Positions 11,230 to 22,852 are shown, counted from the first letter of the stretch. The stretch: 64,000 bases of DNA from Siphonodentalium dalli (GCA_032622095.1 CP136066.1:41181835-41245834), one strand, 5' to 3'. Numbers and translations: made by a program. The notes: generated from the letters alone by a model not told the origin.

Positions 11230-11951
11230 CAGGGACGTGGCGACAGGGGTTGGTTGGGGTGTCTCGAACCCCCCACCCCGAACTTTGGTATAATTGTCTT
11301 AGCTGTACAGTCATTCATACGTGAGGCAAATCAGGATTCTTTTGACTAATTGTTCCAAATAATGATACGTACAAGCCAGCAAACGCAACAAACAAACAAA
11401 CCGGATTTTAACTAAATACATATACAAACTGACTAACTCGGGGGAGGGGTGTGACCGGTGATCTGTATATATGTTCAACTTGTTTTGGTAGTCATGTTGC
11501 TTTGCCATTACTAATTATTTATTTTTCAGTATAATAACATATGGGAGAGGGGGTACCCTTAAGTGAGTCAGCACTTGTCCTCCAATCCCACTGTCTGTAT
11601 AAACAAATGTATGTGTTATATATCATGTGTTATCTAAATTTGACAAATATTTGAAATAAATATGTTTAAACTAAACTTTGGTACATTTCCAGCAGTTAGA
11701 AATTTCATGCATGACACAACATTAGTTGGACATTAATTTGACACCATATATAGGTTGGAATTGTTCTCATTATTTGATATTTTCAACCAGTAAAAGTTGG
11801 TAATTTTCCAATCTTAGGGTGTGTCAGGTTGGATATTTCCATGGGGGTGCAAATGGAATTCTGCGAACCTGTGAGATTGATGTTCGGGGGGGGGGGGGGG
11901 TGCACCAGTGCAGTTGGCCGGAAATTTGAGGAAACCTCTAGCCACGTCCCT
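11230..11951. mobile_element. CAGGGACGTGGC-ended TIR element, copy 2
   Basis: It begins CAGGGACGTGGCGACAGG, ends GCCACGTCCCT, and has a G-run near 11886. Related to 1801-2915. Interrupted by a LINE fragment at 11291-11673. Confidence 0.7.
11291..11673 (+). mobile_element. 5'-truncated CR1/Jockey-like LINE 3' end
   Basis: Flanked by a perfect 10-bp target duplication, AACTTTGGTA (11281-11290 and 11674-11683). Its tail (GAGAGGGGGTACCC, then CTTGTCCTCCAATCCCAC, then AATAAATATGTTTAAA) matches the 3' ends at about 20825-20906 and 38615-38695, so it belongs to the same LINE family. Only 3' sequence is kept. Confidence 0.85.
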
Positions 11952-12881
11952 AGAACTTGTTCGTGTGGGTACTTTATCAATAAATTGACTGACATGTCCA
12001 CTCTATAGTCCTGAGATCCTAGAATAAGCTTTACATTTTTGTTTGTGCAATTGGGAGACGCAGTTCACGTGCGATCACAAGACCACAACATTAGCTTCAT
12101 GGGCAAAGCTTTATTTCCCAACTAATGCACAGCACGTTGGCCAAAAACTGCCTGTGTTTCTGCACTATACAGAGACTATTGTGCAAAACGACTGCATTTA
12201 ACGAAACAAACCATTTTAAATATGAAATTGCTATAAAACTAGATGGTACATACGTGTATCTGATAATCCATCGATATCACATAATCGTACTATTTCTTGA
12301 ATAAGAAGGAACATATAATAATGACCAAAGTAGAAGACATATCCATGCAGGTTCACGTCAATTCCGTCAATGGTGACGTATCCGCCGAATTTGAAATCGA
12401 CATGCGTTCGGGCGGTATTTTATGGATGGAATTATGAAATGAACTTGATGAAAGTGACAATGAAATTGACAATGATTTGCTTCAAGTTCGCCATCAACCG
12501 AAGTGCTCCCACAGCGTTACTATCAATAACATTATTATTTGGCTAATTTCAGTAATATTCTCCCAGTTTATACACGATAACACAAATTTGTTTCCGCATT
12601 TAAAATTCTTTGATATAGATCGTTTATATTCTGCAATAATTTGTACACATTTATTTATTTATTGTGTTTTTAAACTCCGAGGTGGCGGTTTGTTTACATT
12701 AATTATGAACGTTTGAGTCCGTAATCGGAATCAGAATCTGAATCTGGATTACGACGTAATAACGATTGATTACGATTACGGTCTGTTCGTTCACTGATTC
12801 TGGTCTGTCCGTTTACCGAACCACGTCGCATGGGGTCTAATCCGTAATCTGAATCCAGATTCTCCCACCAAATTACGACTC

Positions 12882-13799
12882 AGGGTCAAATTTCCTATGT
12901 GGGTTGAGAACAATTCCCGCACTAAAAACTTAATGACAGAATGAAGAATCAAAGCGGTTGTTTTGTTGACGATATCCGCAAGCTACTCGTCAAAATTGCT
13001 GTCAAATTTAGAACTCTTGTGTTTGACTTGCCATGTGCGTTTAGACATTTGTGTTGATAAAATAATTGAAAAACCAAACCACACCGCTTCACAATATACT
13101 TCTTTGGTTCTAGTGGGACTTTCCTAACTTAATGTACGAAATTACACACATTTTGTCCAATATATTTTGTGTGCTTAGTGCTTACTAAGGGCAGAATGCT
13201 GCTAAGTTCGCATAGTGTATATATGTATCTTAATGTCGCGGAAGTCCACCAAATGTGGGTGAAATGTCGCTGGTAGCAGCGGTCTTACCGATTCATCAAG
13301 GGAGGTAAACCTGCATGGAGTTTCAAACGACTTGTTACATTATACGACGCGCAAACGTGCACACAATTTGTCTCCTTCGCGCGATCGAACATGAGCCTCA
13401 AAGACAATCAGTCGATTCAGCAGCATTACTTCCGACGTATGTCCTCCACGAGCAGTCTAATTAGTTTACGCATGTGTTGGTAGTCAATAAACCGGATGCT
13501 TTCCCAACTCTTACCGCCGCTACGTCCATCTTATGTCGCTAGCAATCCCATAATGCCGTGCACTCCAGATGACAACGCGTTGGCGGTCTGCTGTTCTCAT
13601 CATTATTAAAGAGCATTTAATCCTCCAGACATATTTAAACCTCAATACTTCCTGTTGGGTACATAATTATATTGATAATACTTCCCGCCGCGAGGGATTT
13701 CATTTGAAATATGACAAAGGACGCAAATGTTGTTATTATTTCACAGCGTTGTTCGGAACATCAATGCAGTGTACAACTTAGAAATTCCAACTGCATATA
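12882..13799. other. No recognisable feature
   Basis: Mostly unique-looking. Several short open frames exist but none has recognisable domains or matched splice sites. Confidence 0.4.
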
Positions 13800-14110
13800 A
13801 TCTCATATATATTTTAGGCCGTCTGTTTGTGTGTGTGGGGGGGGGGGGTGAGGGTGTGTGCATGTGTGTAAGGGTTTGTATGTATGTGTATTATAGACTT
13901 ATAGACTCGAAAACCACTCGACCAATACGACTCAAATTTGGTGTGTAGGCCTACTTTAATCCCGGGAACAATATGGACGGGTCCAATTTCACGTGCGACC
14001 GTGTCCTTGACCTCGCCAATATACGAGGCCCAATTTCACGTGCGACCGTGTCCTTGACCTTTACATCGCTCATATACGCTCATATAGGCATGTTTCTGGA
14101 CCGATCTTAC
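13800..14110. repeat. Degenerate Helitron-like repeat fragment
   Basis: A G/T-rich tract is followed by ACTCGAAAACCACTCGACCA, a CTCAAATTTGGTGTGTAGG block and two copies of CACGTGCGACCGTGTCCTTG-type sequence. This order resembles the 5' half of the Helitron-like units at 33742-34463 (G/T tract, ACTCGAAA, ACTTGGTATGT, GTGCGACGTGACCTTGACC). No clean terminus is visible. Confidence 0.5.
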
Positions 14111-14713
14111 ACCATAGTTTGTCCAGACTCGTGGCCAGACTGAGGCGATCACAACGAAATCCCAAAATATCCGGGACGACGTCGGACACATCAGCTATTA
14201 TACACTACATGCATAATTATATACAGCATGCTATTACATTACTCAAAGGTTTCATTAGAGTGCAGGAGGCCGCAATGAAAACAGAGGTTTCTAGAAGGGG
14301 GAAATGCAAGCAATTGTTGTGTACAAAAGAATAAAACCCATGTCCTGTGAACACTAAATTTATGTACTGTGTCAACGCACAATATACACGGGTACATCAT
14401 GCTTGGTACGTGGGTAGGATACCGGGGGTACTATGATAATATGCTGGTATACTAGGAAAGTACCAGGTACACCAATGTTTTAGTAATAATCATGCAAGTA
14501 CTTTGTTCATATGGGCATCCTCGTTGAACCAAACTTACAATTCATCTTGTATCTGGACTAGTGAAATGTTTTCCCGGATAAATTATCCCCTCACCCTGCG
14601 CAGTCTTTCCTCCACCTGTAAAACTGACAACGTCGTGATATGGCATTCTTTCCTTAAACGATCATAAAGCCCGAATATATCTTTGCTATATAAACATATT
14701 ATTATTCTGACAG
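14111..14713. other. Intronic or upstream sequence, nothing recognised
   Basis: Ends with a modest splice acceptor (TTATTCTGACAG) at 14713. No upstream exon of the receptor gene was recognised here. Confidence 0.4.
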
Positions 14714-14820
14714 TTATGTGTGGACACACGATGGGAAATCACTGAGTCTTGCCGCTGGGCAGACGATGGAACTCATTCTCAACGGAACTGACGTCATCAT
14801 TGGGGAACCTCACTCTCTAG
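14714..14820 (+). CDS. Exon of a natriuretic-peptide-receptor-like gene (ligand-binding domain)
   Basis: A 107-nt exon: acceptor CTGACAG before it, strong donor AG|GTAAGT after it. It enters with one base completing a codon and leaves with one base of the next. The 35 full codons start YVWTHDGKSL and end NGTDVIIGEPHSL. The segment ELILNGTDVIIG is followed, through the exon at 57492, by VCVPVALLTSYWNLP. This matches the ANF-receptor pattern in which a DV(I/F)xGP-type loop precedes PVAxLxxxWNLP. The usual GPxC is GEPHSLVC here. The family binds extracellular peptides and often carries a cytoplasmic guanylate cyclase; neither the membrane nor cyclase part is in view, so NPR-A/B-like, NPR-C-like or another ANF-fold receptor all remain possible. 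Pseudogene status cannot be excluded. Confidence 0.8.
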
Positions 14821-15111
14821 GTAAGTTGAGTCAGTGACGTATAGCTAGAGTATCTACGGAGCCCGGGAGGTGACATGTGAACTCTTTTTTTATTTCGTTA
14901 AATCGATATTTTATTTTCAATAGTTTGCGCGATAGCAGATTTCTCATAAATGAGCGTTTGTCATCAACAGAGTTAACTCGTTCGCGCCCGATTACTGACA
15001 TAATTACCATTAATCAGGATCGGAGACAACTAATATTATTGTGCGCGGGAACTCACGTAGTACCATACGGATCCGCAGCAATATTAGTCGCAATCACGTC
15101 AAACACTAGAC

Positions 15112-15231
15112 CCGGGAATATTTACATATAGCTCGTCTGTGTTACACTAAATCCTGTTTGGTGATGGTCAAGTGCCAATTTGGTCACCATTTTTACATCC
15201 CAAGAATGCAGAGAGTGTAACACGAACAGAA
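15112..15231 (+). repeat. Left half of an interspersed repeat split by a LINE
   Basis: Collinear with 57708-57820 (CTGTGTTACAxTAAATCCTG, GGTGAT, GTAACACGAACA). Its continuation is at about 20919-21060, on the other side of the LINE. The uninterrupted copy at 57708-57960 shows the empty site. Confidence 0.8.
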
Positions 15232-15264
15232 AGCATGCGAAAATGAAATTTGAAGAAAAGTTAA

Positions 15265-15654
15265 CCCTTTACCCAACAGAAGGGCCCTGTGCCAATGCAT
15301 TCTCTTATATATGCGAGTCGACCATAGGTCGCCTCGCATATATAAGAGAATGCATTGGCTTAACACATTAAAAATTATAAAATTGTTAAAGAATGTAAGA
15401 ATGTTTTCTTAAAAGTGTTAAAATTTTTTTTTTTAGGCCAATGCATTCTCTTATATATGCGAGGCGACCTATGGTCGACACGCATATATAAGAGAATGCA
15501 TTGGCACAGGGCATAACTGTAACTATCACAATGTGGTCAAGGAGTAGGTTCCAATGATATCCATATTTGTATGGTTCTATTGAGACAGACCGAAGATATT
15601 TTAGGCTGTTGAAGCTTTATTTGGCCGGTTTTGGCCGGTTTGTTGGGTAAAGGG
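15265..15654. mobile_element. piggyBac-like MITE, copy 1, carrying two hairpins
   Basis: Bounded by TTAA (15261-15264 and 15655-15658) with CCCTTTACCCAAC/GTTGGGTAAAGGG TIRs. TTAA duplication plus CCC-starting TIRs are hallmarks of piggyBac-type elements. It holds two 69-bp hairpins near its left end, then a unique arm with GACAGACCGAAGATATTTTA. 390 bp, no coding. Close relatives are at 56315-56698 (inverted) and 60452-60843. Confidence 0.87.
15291..15505. repeat. Paired 69-bp hairpins, pair 1
   Basis: Hairpins at 15291-15359 and 15437-15505 in opposite orientation, 77 bp apart, each framed outward by CCCTGTG/CACAGGG. Each is an almost perfect inverted repeat: 33-bp arms (GCCAATGCATTCTCTTATAT... 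inward to GGTCG/CGACC), a 3-base centre (ATA or TAT), one T/C mismatch that gives it a direction. The second has one extra change (GTCGACAC). Confidence 0.95.
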
Positions 15655-15659
15655 TTAAA

Positions 15660-16658
15660 AGAAAAACGAATAAGAGAAACACCTAACCCGCGAACAATAC
15701 TTTACCATACTAAACAAGAAACGAGCAACAAATATCACCCACTATACAGCTCCTCCGGTACTCTCTCTGACAATAATAACGCATAATTATGCAATCGATG
15801 ATATTGTAAAAGCAAAAAATTTAAACGACAACTTCATTGCGAATGCTACCATTAATGATGCTAAGCACAACCTGCCTAATTTTCGCAGTGCAAACACCAT
15901 GCCAGATTTGGTTCTCACAGAATCCGAGGTTGAAACAGCCATCAAATCCTATAAACTTAACAAAGCCCATGGGCACGAATGGATTAGCGTTAGACTGCTT
16001 CACGAAACAGCTAAATCGCTAGCCCGCCCACTGGTCCTTCTATTTTAGGAAATATATCAATACAGAGAGATCCCCAAAGTCCTGGAAATCCGCAAACGTG
16101 ATCCCGATTTTCAAAAAAGATGATCCCGCTGATGCCAAAAATTACCGACCAATTTCCTTTCTAGCATGTGTACAGCTAACATTTTTAAGAAAGTGGATCG
16201 GAAACAGATTAGTAACTTTTTCATCGAAAATGAACTCTTGTATTTCCATCAATCCGGTTTTCTCTCAGGTCACATGCAGTACAACATACCAACTATTAGA
16301 CCTATATCAAAACCTGTGCCAAACCCTCGATAAAGGACTATTTACATGTTCGATATTCTGTGATATATCCAAAGCTTTTTAAAGGGTTTGTCACGGGGGG
16401 GGGGGGGGGGGGGGGGGGGGGGCTGATACATAAATTGAATGCTTATGGATTAGAAGGAAGACCTTAAATTGGATAGAAGACTACCTAGATAACCGGGTGC
16501 AAAAAAGTCCTAGCCAATGATACATTCTCAAAATATGAGGTCATCCTAGCAGGAGTGCCCCAGGGGTTTATACTGAGACTGTGTTTGTTCCTCGTCTATA
16601 TAAATGATTTTGCAGACGGCATTGAATCGGTAACGAGAAAGTACGCTGATGACATTTT
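15660..16658 (+). pseudogene. Reverse transcriptase fragment of LINE A, 5' part
   Basis: Decayed non-LTR reverse transcriptase. Recognisable pieces in order: a linker and FNDNFIAN-like region, NKAHGHEWIS, the IPIFKKDDPADAKNYRPIS box near 16100, LDKGLFTCSIFCDISKAF near 16340, then GVPQG-like sequence near 16550 and YADD at 16642-16655, where it is cut by the second LINE. There are stops, frameshifts and a run of 28 G at 16395-16422 in place of the usual FDRVWH region. The same residues in LINE C (36.3-38.7 kb) show they are one family. Confidence 0.85.
16395..16422 (+). repeat. 28-base G run
   Basis: Uninterrupted poly-G inside the LINE A reverse transcriptase, just after the DISKAF motif. 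The length may be affected by sequencing error. Confidence 0.9.
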
Positions 16659-16861
16659 TTTTTTTTAATTTTAGATATCTTTATTAATTCCTTAGATATA
16701 TAAGCCACGTTTTTACATAGCCCATACACACCCACGTGGCAGGGATAAGGGCTTTCTTTTTGTCTGAAATAAAAGGATTATTATTTAAAATTCACATTTT
16801 CTGTACCGGAGATGTATGATTGTGAGTCAACTTTCTATGCTACGGAGATATGTAATAAAAA

Positions 16862-17022
16862 CAGAACTGCATGAGTGTCTGGACCTTGACGAATTATCGC
16901 ACTCGATTTGTTGGCGGAACGCGATACCTCTCGTGCGGGACTGCGTCCCGCACTCGAGGCATCGCTCCGCCAACAAATCTCGTGCTACAATTTCGTCAAA
17001 ACCCAGACACTCATGCGGTTCT
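16862..17022. mobile_element. Foldback MITE
   Basis: A near-palindrome: arms of about 75 bp run from AGAACTGCATGAGTGTCTGG to CCAGACACTCATGCGGTTCT around a GGGACTGCGTCCC centre at about 16941. The left arm carries small extra segments. It lies in the 3' non-coding part of LINE B, so it is either part of that LINE or inserted later. Confidence 0.8.
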
Positions 17023-17581
17023 ATCTATATATTGTACAGATGTTGTTCCATAACGCCCTTATTGGTAATATGGTAGTCTGCTCTACGTCATTGTTGGAAA
17101 ATTAATACAAGTTACAATACACACGGCAAACAATCCCTATATTATTCTAGAACATATATAAACACTATATAGCAGTATATGCCGTATGTATTGGAACCTA
17201 TGTGTATGGCATTGCCCCCACTTTCTGTATAGGCGTGGTATTTTTAAATACTAAATTAGTGACCAAGGAGTTAATACAGAAGAAAACAAATATCAGATGC
17301 TTTGGTGTATCGGGAAGGATGGTGGGCTGCTACGTACGTATAGATAGATAGTTTAGTCAAAGAGGTTGAAGCCCGTGGATGACAAAACCATCTCCATAAT
17401 AATGATCAATACGTTCACATTCATAAGTCCAGTATAGGATCCAATATTGCCCATCTATTAGAATATGTATCATTATCCAGAAAAAAACAATCAACTTTTC
17501 AGTAGTTTGTTGCAAATCTTATGAAGGCTGTCAATGTCGGCTTCTTGGGTATTTTAAATTTGCATCTAAATATGAAATATC

Positions 17582-19378
17582 TTATAAGCATGAAGGTGAA
17601 ATTGGCGGCATTTCTGGAGGAGTAATACCAAATATTGCTATTTGTTCGGTGATCTTAAAACTCAGCTTTTCTGAAACTTCACTCCAAAAAGAATTTGTAA
17701 CGTTGCATCTCCAAAATAAATGTGTTATAGTTTCATTCTCGCTGTCACAAAAATCACAGAGTTTGGGGGTAGAAAATTTTGATACTAATGAATTTGTACC
17801 TAATATTTTGTGTATTATTTTAAATTGAAACCATATGAGTTTTACCTCAATTTTGCCACAATTGAATGGTGCAGACGCCACCTTATTCCAATTGATGTCA
17901 CTGTAAGCAAACTCAGGCCATTTGTTCGCGAGATAGCTCAAACTAGTGGTAGGTTTGGTACTGTGTCGTAAAAACTGGTGACCCTTATTGTTCATAATTA
18001 TCCTGAATTATTCAGGCATTGTCGGTCTATGTGTTTTGACTATCATTCGTCTTGAGATGTCCAAAGTAGAAAAGTAAGCTTGTATACGTTTTGTTATTCC
18101 AATATAAAAATATAATCTGGATTAAAAGAGAATCTTTTACTAAAATTCACAAAACTTAAAATATTCCCATTTTGGTCAAAAAAATCCAAGAATGTTTGAA
18201 TCCCATTTTCTTCCCACGATTTGATATATATAGTGCAATGGTCTATGGTTATTGATTTATGATACCAGATCGATTTACATAGAACATCTTCTTTACCAAA
18301 AGTTGTAGCTACTTTAGCAGAAAAGGCCATCCAGGCTATAATAACTTCTGACCAAAAGTATATTTTGATATTTTCCTGACTACTCTAGAGATGAAGTCTT
18401 CATTACAAAACTTGAGAGGGATATTTTTTATTTGTGTGATGCATGTGACTAAAAAGCGTGCCGAGAATGAATTCGCTAGCATAATCCTTCTTACCCATGA
18501 AACCTTCATTGATGCTATGTGTGTTTGAATGTCAACCATTTTCAGTCCCCCCTCCGAGTAGTCCATTGTTATTTGTTGTCTCTTAATTTTGTCGGGTTTT
18601 CCATCCCATATATATTTGTACAGAAAAGAGTTAATTTTTTTAATATAATTTTTACTGGGGTTATATATTGACAACAGAAAATGATTCAATTGTGGTATAA
18701 TAAAGGTCTTTATGACAGTTATTTTTCCGATCGGCGTCAATATGCGTCTATTCCACTTTGCAACTAGGTCTTCTATACGCTTATATACTGTCGCATAGTT
18801 TTTATGAAAAATATCGTTTGACGTTAAATCAAAATGGACCCCGAGTAAATTAAAATCGTGCACAACTTCTAAGTTTGGACAACCGGAGGGGGCTATTACA
18901 CTTCCATTCTTAGTTCCAATCCATACAAGCTTTGTTTTACTGTAATTAATTTTTAAACCGGATATAACAGAAAAATTGTTAAGCGATCTAATGCATTGCG
19001 TTAGACTATTACATGAGCCATCTAATAGAAAACATGTATCGTCTGCGTACTGCGTGAGTTTTATTTCTTCGGTGCCTACTTTTATACCTCTAATATAAGG
19101 GTTTTGTCTCACGTGGGATGATAACATTTCTGCACATAAAATAAACAGGTAAGACGAGAGGGGTCACCTTGTCTGCATCCCCTACCGATTCCGAATTTGC
19201 TTGACATACACCCAAATTGCTTGACCGTAGAGAATATATCATGATATAGTATATTCACCCAATTTATGAATGAAGGTCCAAAATTAAAAAGCGACAAAGT
19301 TTTTTGGATAAAATTCCAAGAAATTGTATCAAAAGCTTTTTGAAAATCAATAAGTAGAAGGCATCCTGCCTCATGCAC
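17582..19378 (-). pseudogene. Reverse transcriptase and C-terminal domain of LINE B
   Basis: Four blocks in reading order on the minus strand. 19378-19109: LIDFQKAFDTISWNF then GRGCRQGDP, followed by a frameshift. 19127-18336: a 263-residue stretch with the catalytic QYADDTCFLLDG, then GLKINYSKTKLVW, the LLGVHF box and FLYKYIWDGKPDKIKRQ, which is typical of L1/Tx1 elements. 18330-18094: decayed connector. 17995-17582: zf-RVT-like end with CDFCDSENETITHLFWRC. Frame breaks make it non-functional. Tx1 rather than L1 is a judgement from motif style. Confidence 0.88.
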
Positions 19379-19394
19379 AGCCTCTTTGACTTTA

Positions 19395-20480
19395 ATCTAT
19401 ACTTGAACATACTATAAACAGCGATTTAGACAAAATTACAGCGTGGTACAAAAACTGGCTGATCAGCTTTAATCCGACTAAAACAATTGGAATGTCCTTC
19501 TCATTAGTTGCGCCATCGACAGAGAAACAGAACCTCAATTTCTTGGGAAATTCAATCGACTTCGTGGACAGACATAAACAGTTAGGTCTGGAACTCCAAT
19601 CAAATCTCAAATGCGTGCATGGAACGCACACATTGAAGGCTCTGTCAAAAATGTTGCAAGGATACCGAATGATGCAAAAATATGACGCCACGATGCAGCG
19701 CTGAGAGTAGCATAACATCTTAAGAATGGAAGATCTCAACGTCGTCCGATCAAATGTAAACTGAACAGGTAAACCATCGACATTAGTTACAATACATACA
19801 TTTTACCACTATTTGATTATTCAGATGCCATTTGGGAAAATGCCTCGAAATATATGTTAGAGAAGCTTGACCGGCTTCATATCGATGCTGGTCGGATAGT
19901 CAGCGGTATCACCCGTTCTGCTTCGGACAACACGGAATGACAGGAAGTTTGATGGCCTTCACTCAATAAAAGACGTCAAATACATAAATTTCAGACACTC
20001 TATAAAATAATGAATAATTTAGCACCCTCTTATTTATCCACCACACTTCCACCAGTTCACACGAAGTTGCAGACTATAATTGGAGACGCCCCAGTAATTT
20101 TATTCATATTTCTGCAATGCTGAACGCTAACTTGCAACATCCCACGCCCAGCCCCCCCTCGACATTTCTACGTTGGACACGGAAAATACAACACTTTTGA
20201 TTGTCGCCTACGTAATTTGTGTAGTGAACTCCGATCTGATAGGTTCAACAACTCTATCGCTGACAGCCCCGCATGTTCGTGTGGAAACCGGTATGAAGAC
20301 GCACATATCACTATTTCTTCATGTGCCAATTGTACCAACGAGAGTGCTCAGACTTTTCTGAGAAACTAACCCGTGAAAATCTCATAATAAGCAATATTGC
20401 AGAACTCATAATTATGTGGAATACCTCATATCTCTTCCCGAAAAGTATGAAACTATTTTACATCACATAGAAATATATTG
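19395..20480 (+). pseudogene. Reverse transcriptase fragment of LINE A, 3' part
   Basis: Resumes after the nested LINE with AWYKNWLISFNPTKT, near 19440. Then come GLELQSNLK, PLFDYSDAIWENASKY near 19810, LDRLHIDAGRIVSGITRS, and a decayed C-terminus with cysteine pairs near 20260-20330. Several frameshifts. It is collinear with 37340-38450 of LINE C. Confidence 0.8.
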
Positions 20481-20918
20481 CAGCGACTAATGTTATGTGG
20501 CAGTTATCTCACAAATGGACCCCCCCCCCCCAAACGTGCACGTTCTTATTAATTATCCGTATATTGTCCTCCAGAGCGCTACACATAGCCAAAATCAAGT
20601 ACATGTCTACTATTATATTTTACCTCCGAACCTAGAGATAGTACACATGCTAATAGATTATATATTAGCACTCGCTAATCGTACCAAACATTCATAATGT
20701 AGCGACATTGTTTTAAACACAAATCACAACCTCAGGAAGGCAATACAAATTATATACCTCAAAACTGGTCACAATGTATATACGTTTATACAGTCATCTT
20801 GATTACATGTGTGCTATTATATTGTATCGGGAGAGGGGCTTCATTCGTTGTAAAAACTTGTGCACCAATCCCTTTTGTCTATTATGCAAATAAAATATGT
20901 ATCAAGTCAAGTCAACAG

Positions 20919-21060
20919 GAATTTACAAATTGTTGACCTAATCTGACTTAATCAATAAAAGCGGTCAGCAAAATAATTGGGCGTGGTTGTCAAAGTTTAG
21001 CCGAATTGCATCTGAAGCCAGTTATTTATATCGATCACGTTATCGTAGCTAAGAGTTTAG
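20919..21060 (+). repeat. Right half of the repeat split by LINE A
   Basis: ACAAATTGTTGACCTAATC, AATAATTGG, GAATTGCAT...GAAGCCAG, then TTATTTAT and CGATCACG in order, collinear with 57835-57955. Confidence 0.8.
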
Positions 21061-21284
21061 AAATCTTATATTGGGCCGACTTAATGTGCTGGTGGGATAG
21101 TCTAAAATTATCGGCAGATTTTGTGAAAATAAATAAGAAAAGTTTTTTAGGGGAATATACATCATCAAAAAGCTATATAAATATAAGAAGTGAATGAGTG
21201 TGTGTGTGGTATTGGGGGATACGGCGCTGTGGTTGTTGTGGTATATTGTGTACACCGCTTGTGTGCATTAATTTTCTTAAAGAC

Positions 21285-21660
21285 ATATTATGTTCTTGTT
21301 CGGGTGCGTGAAATTGATAAGTTACTACTCAGGCACTATGCCAACCTGGGGAATGCAGCATTCTACTAACATCCCTGTAAATTTCAAAGAAATCGACCAT
21401 ACTACTCCATAGAAAACATCGTCTGAACTACGCCCAATTGTAAATAGTTACATCTCGATTCGGGACGCAACTATAGGCGATAATCTAACCCAAATGATTT
21501 CACCATCGAGAGTCATTGCATTTAATTAATATATAATAATGACGGTGTGTATCGTCAATTTGGATTAATATTTGTAACATATAACTACTTTGAGCAAGAT
21601 TATTTTCAATTTCTATTTGATCACCCTACCGGAGTGTTGCACATCACTTTAAAGGTACTC
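21285..21660 (+). repeat. 370-bp interspersed repeat (beta), copy 1
   Basis: Shares long blocks with 22385-22770 (inverted) and 55085-55465 (same orientation), such as CTTGTTCGGGTGCGTGAAAT, CCATAGAAAACATCGTCTGA and TCGTCAATTTGGATTAATAT. With copy 2 it forms the arms of a 1.5-kb inverted structure. Confidence 0.85.
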
Positions 21661-22080
21661 AATCCGACCAGAGTGCCCCCATATAATCAAGATACAACAA
21701 CAACAACATTTCTTCAAAGTACGCTTTAGTTATCAGAATCGATTAATTGCAACAAAATAATGCTAACCACTGTCAACTATGGTATCAAATTTCCCAAAAC
21801 GTGTTATTTATCAGCGGTTTGTTTAACGAAATATGGCCGTATTATCACTTGTTTTTAGAGTTATCCATCTTCATCCGTAATTTTGACCGAGACCATCAAT
21901 TTGACGGCGTGTTTCTGGTCCACAAACAATTGAAATAACAAACTTCAAAAATCGATATCTGATCACTGTGAGCTTTGATGGGTAGGTTTCTCGACTCGAT
22001 TAAAATATATTTTACCCCCGAAGCCAAAGAAATAGTAATTTAGGGGTGTTTAATCGGATTGAATACTATTTAACCTCTTG
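21655..22080 (+). repeat. Interspersed repeat (gamma), copy 1
   Basis: Matches 56930-57320 in inverted orientation and parts of 30430-31010 and 34980-35125. Shared blocks: TTATCAGAATCGATTAATTG, ACGTGTTATTTATCA, GAGTTATCCATCTTCATC and CCAAAGAAATAGTAATTT. Confidence 0.8.
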
Positions 22081-22384
22081 GCTGCTATACGTCAGTACTG
22101 AGTACCGACGTAAAATATCACGCTGTTTGATATTCGTCCGAACGGACTACGCGCCTACTTCAGCACACTATAGCAATAGCCTATTATTCATAACTGGAAC
22201 TCAGAGATTTGTGTATCGGAACAACTGTATCTCGAAGTTTCAAACAGTTCATGATGCTCCACAATTGTGAGTGATAATAGCCTTTCAACTGCGTCATTTT
22301 TATGGTTTTCGTGATATTCCAGTTATTTAATTTCACTGGAAATAGTCAGAACGTCAATGGCCCAGCACACGACGTCATTAGCAA

Positions 22385-22770
22385 TGAAGAGGTTTTTGTG
22401 ATGTGAAACACTCTAGTAGGGTAATCAAATATATATTGAGTATAATCTTGCTCAAAGTAGTCATTTGTTATAAATATTAATCCAAATTGCGATACACACC
22501 GTCATTCTTGTATATTAATTAAATGCAATGACTCTTGGTGACGAAATCATTTGTATTAGATTATCGCCGATAGGTGCGTCCCGAATTGAGATGTAAATAT
22601 TTACAATTTGGTGTAGTTCAGACGGTGTTTTCTATGGAGTGGATTGGTCGATTTCTTTGAAATTTTCGGCGATGTTAGTAGAATGCTACATTCCCCAGGT
22701 TGGCATAGCACCTGAGTACTTACTGATTAATTTCACGCACTCGAACAAGTCCATAGTATGTCTTTGACCT
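22385..22770 (-). repeat. 370-bp interspersed repeat (beta), copy 2
   Basis: Inverse of 21285-21660 with about 10-15% divergence. Outer end CAAGTCCATAGTATGTCTTT mirrors AAAGACATATTATGTTCTTG at 21280. Confidence 0.85.
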
Positions 22771-22852
22771 GAATGTCATTATTTGTGAGTTTGTGACATA
22801 TTTAATTACAATCGCATCATGGTTAGAAATACAAATGTCATGATGAAACAAT

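Larger units (their letters stand above)
10845..12881. mobile_element. AGAATC-rich TIR element, copy 1 (interrupted)
   Basis: The left end (GAGTCGTTATTTCTTGAGAA) is inverse to the right end (TCTCCCACCAAATTACGACTC), followed inward by GATTCAGAATC-type direct repeats. Blocks 10845-11065 and 12385-12881 are collinear with 43240-43680 plus 48747-49047. The middle (about 11070-12385) is extra here and includes the CAGGGACG element and a LINE tail. This copy preserves the uninterrupted site used by the 5-kb insertion at 43687-48738. Confidence 0.7.
16656..19395 (-). mobile_element. Tx1/L1-like LINE (family B) nested in LINE A
   Basis: A minus-strand element whose A-tail appears as the T-run at 16655-16666. 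It interrupts LINE A just after its YADD motif, and LINE A coding resumes at about 19400 (ILEHTINSDLDKI). A few target codons seem lost and no clear target duplication is visible. 5'-truncated inside the reverse transcriptase. Confidence 0.83.
15232..20918 (+). mobile_element. CR1/Jockey-like LINE (family A) with nested insertions
   Basis: The insertion lies between GAACA at 15231 and the ACAGG region at about 20919, as judged from the unbroken repeat copy near 57.8 kb. It carries reverse-transcriptase remnants on + (15660-16658 and 19395-20480) and the family 3' tail (GAGAGGGGCTTC, CACCAATCCC, AATAAAATATGTATC) ending about 20906. A TTAA-MITE (15265-15654) and a second LINE on the minus strand (about 16656-19395) are inserted inside it. 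Full-length status is doubtful because the endonuclease region is missing. Confidence 0.82.
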
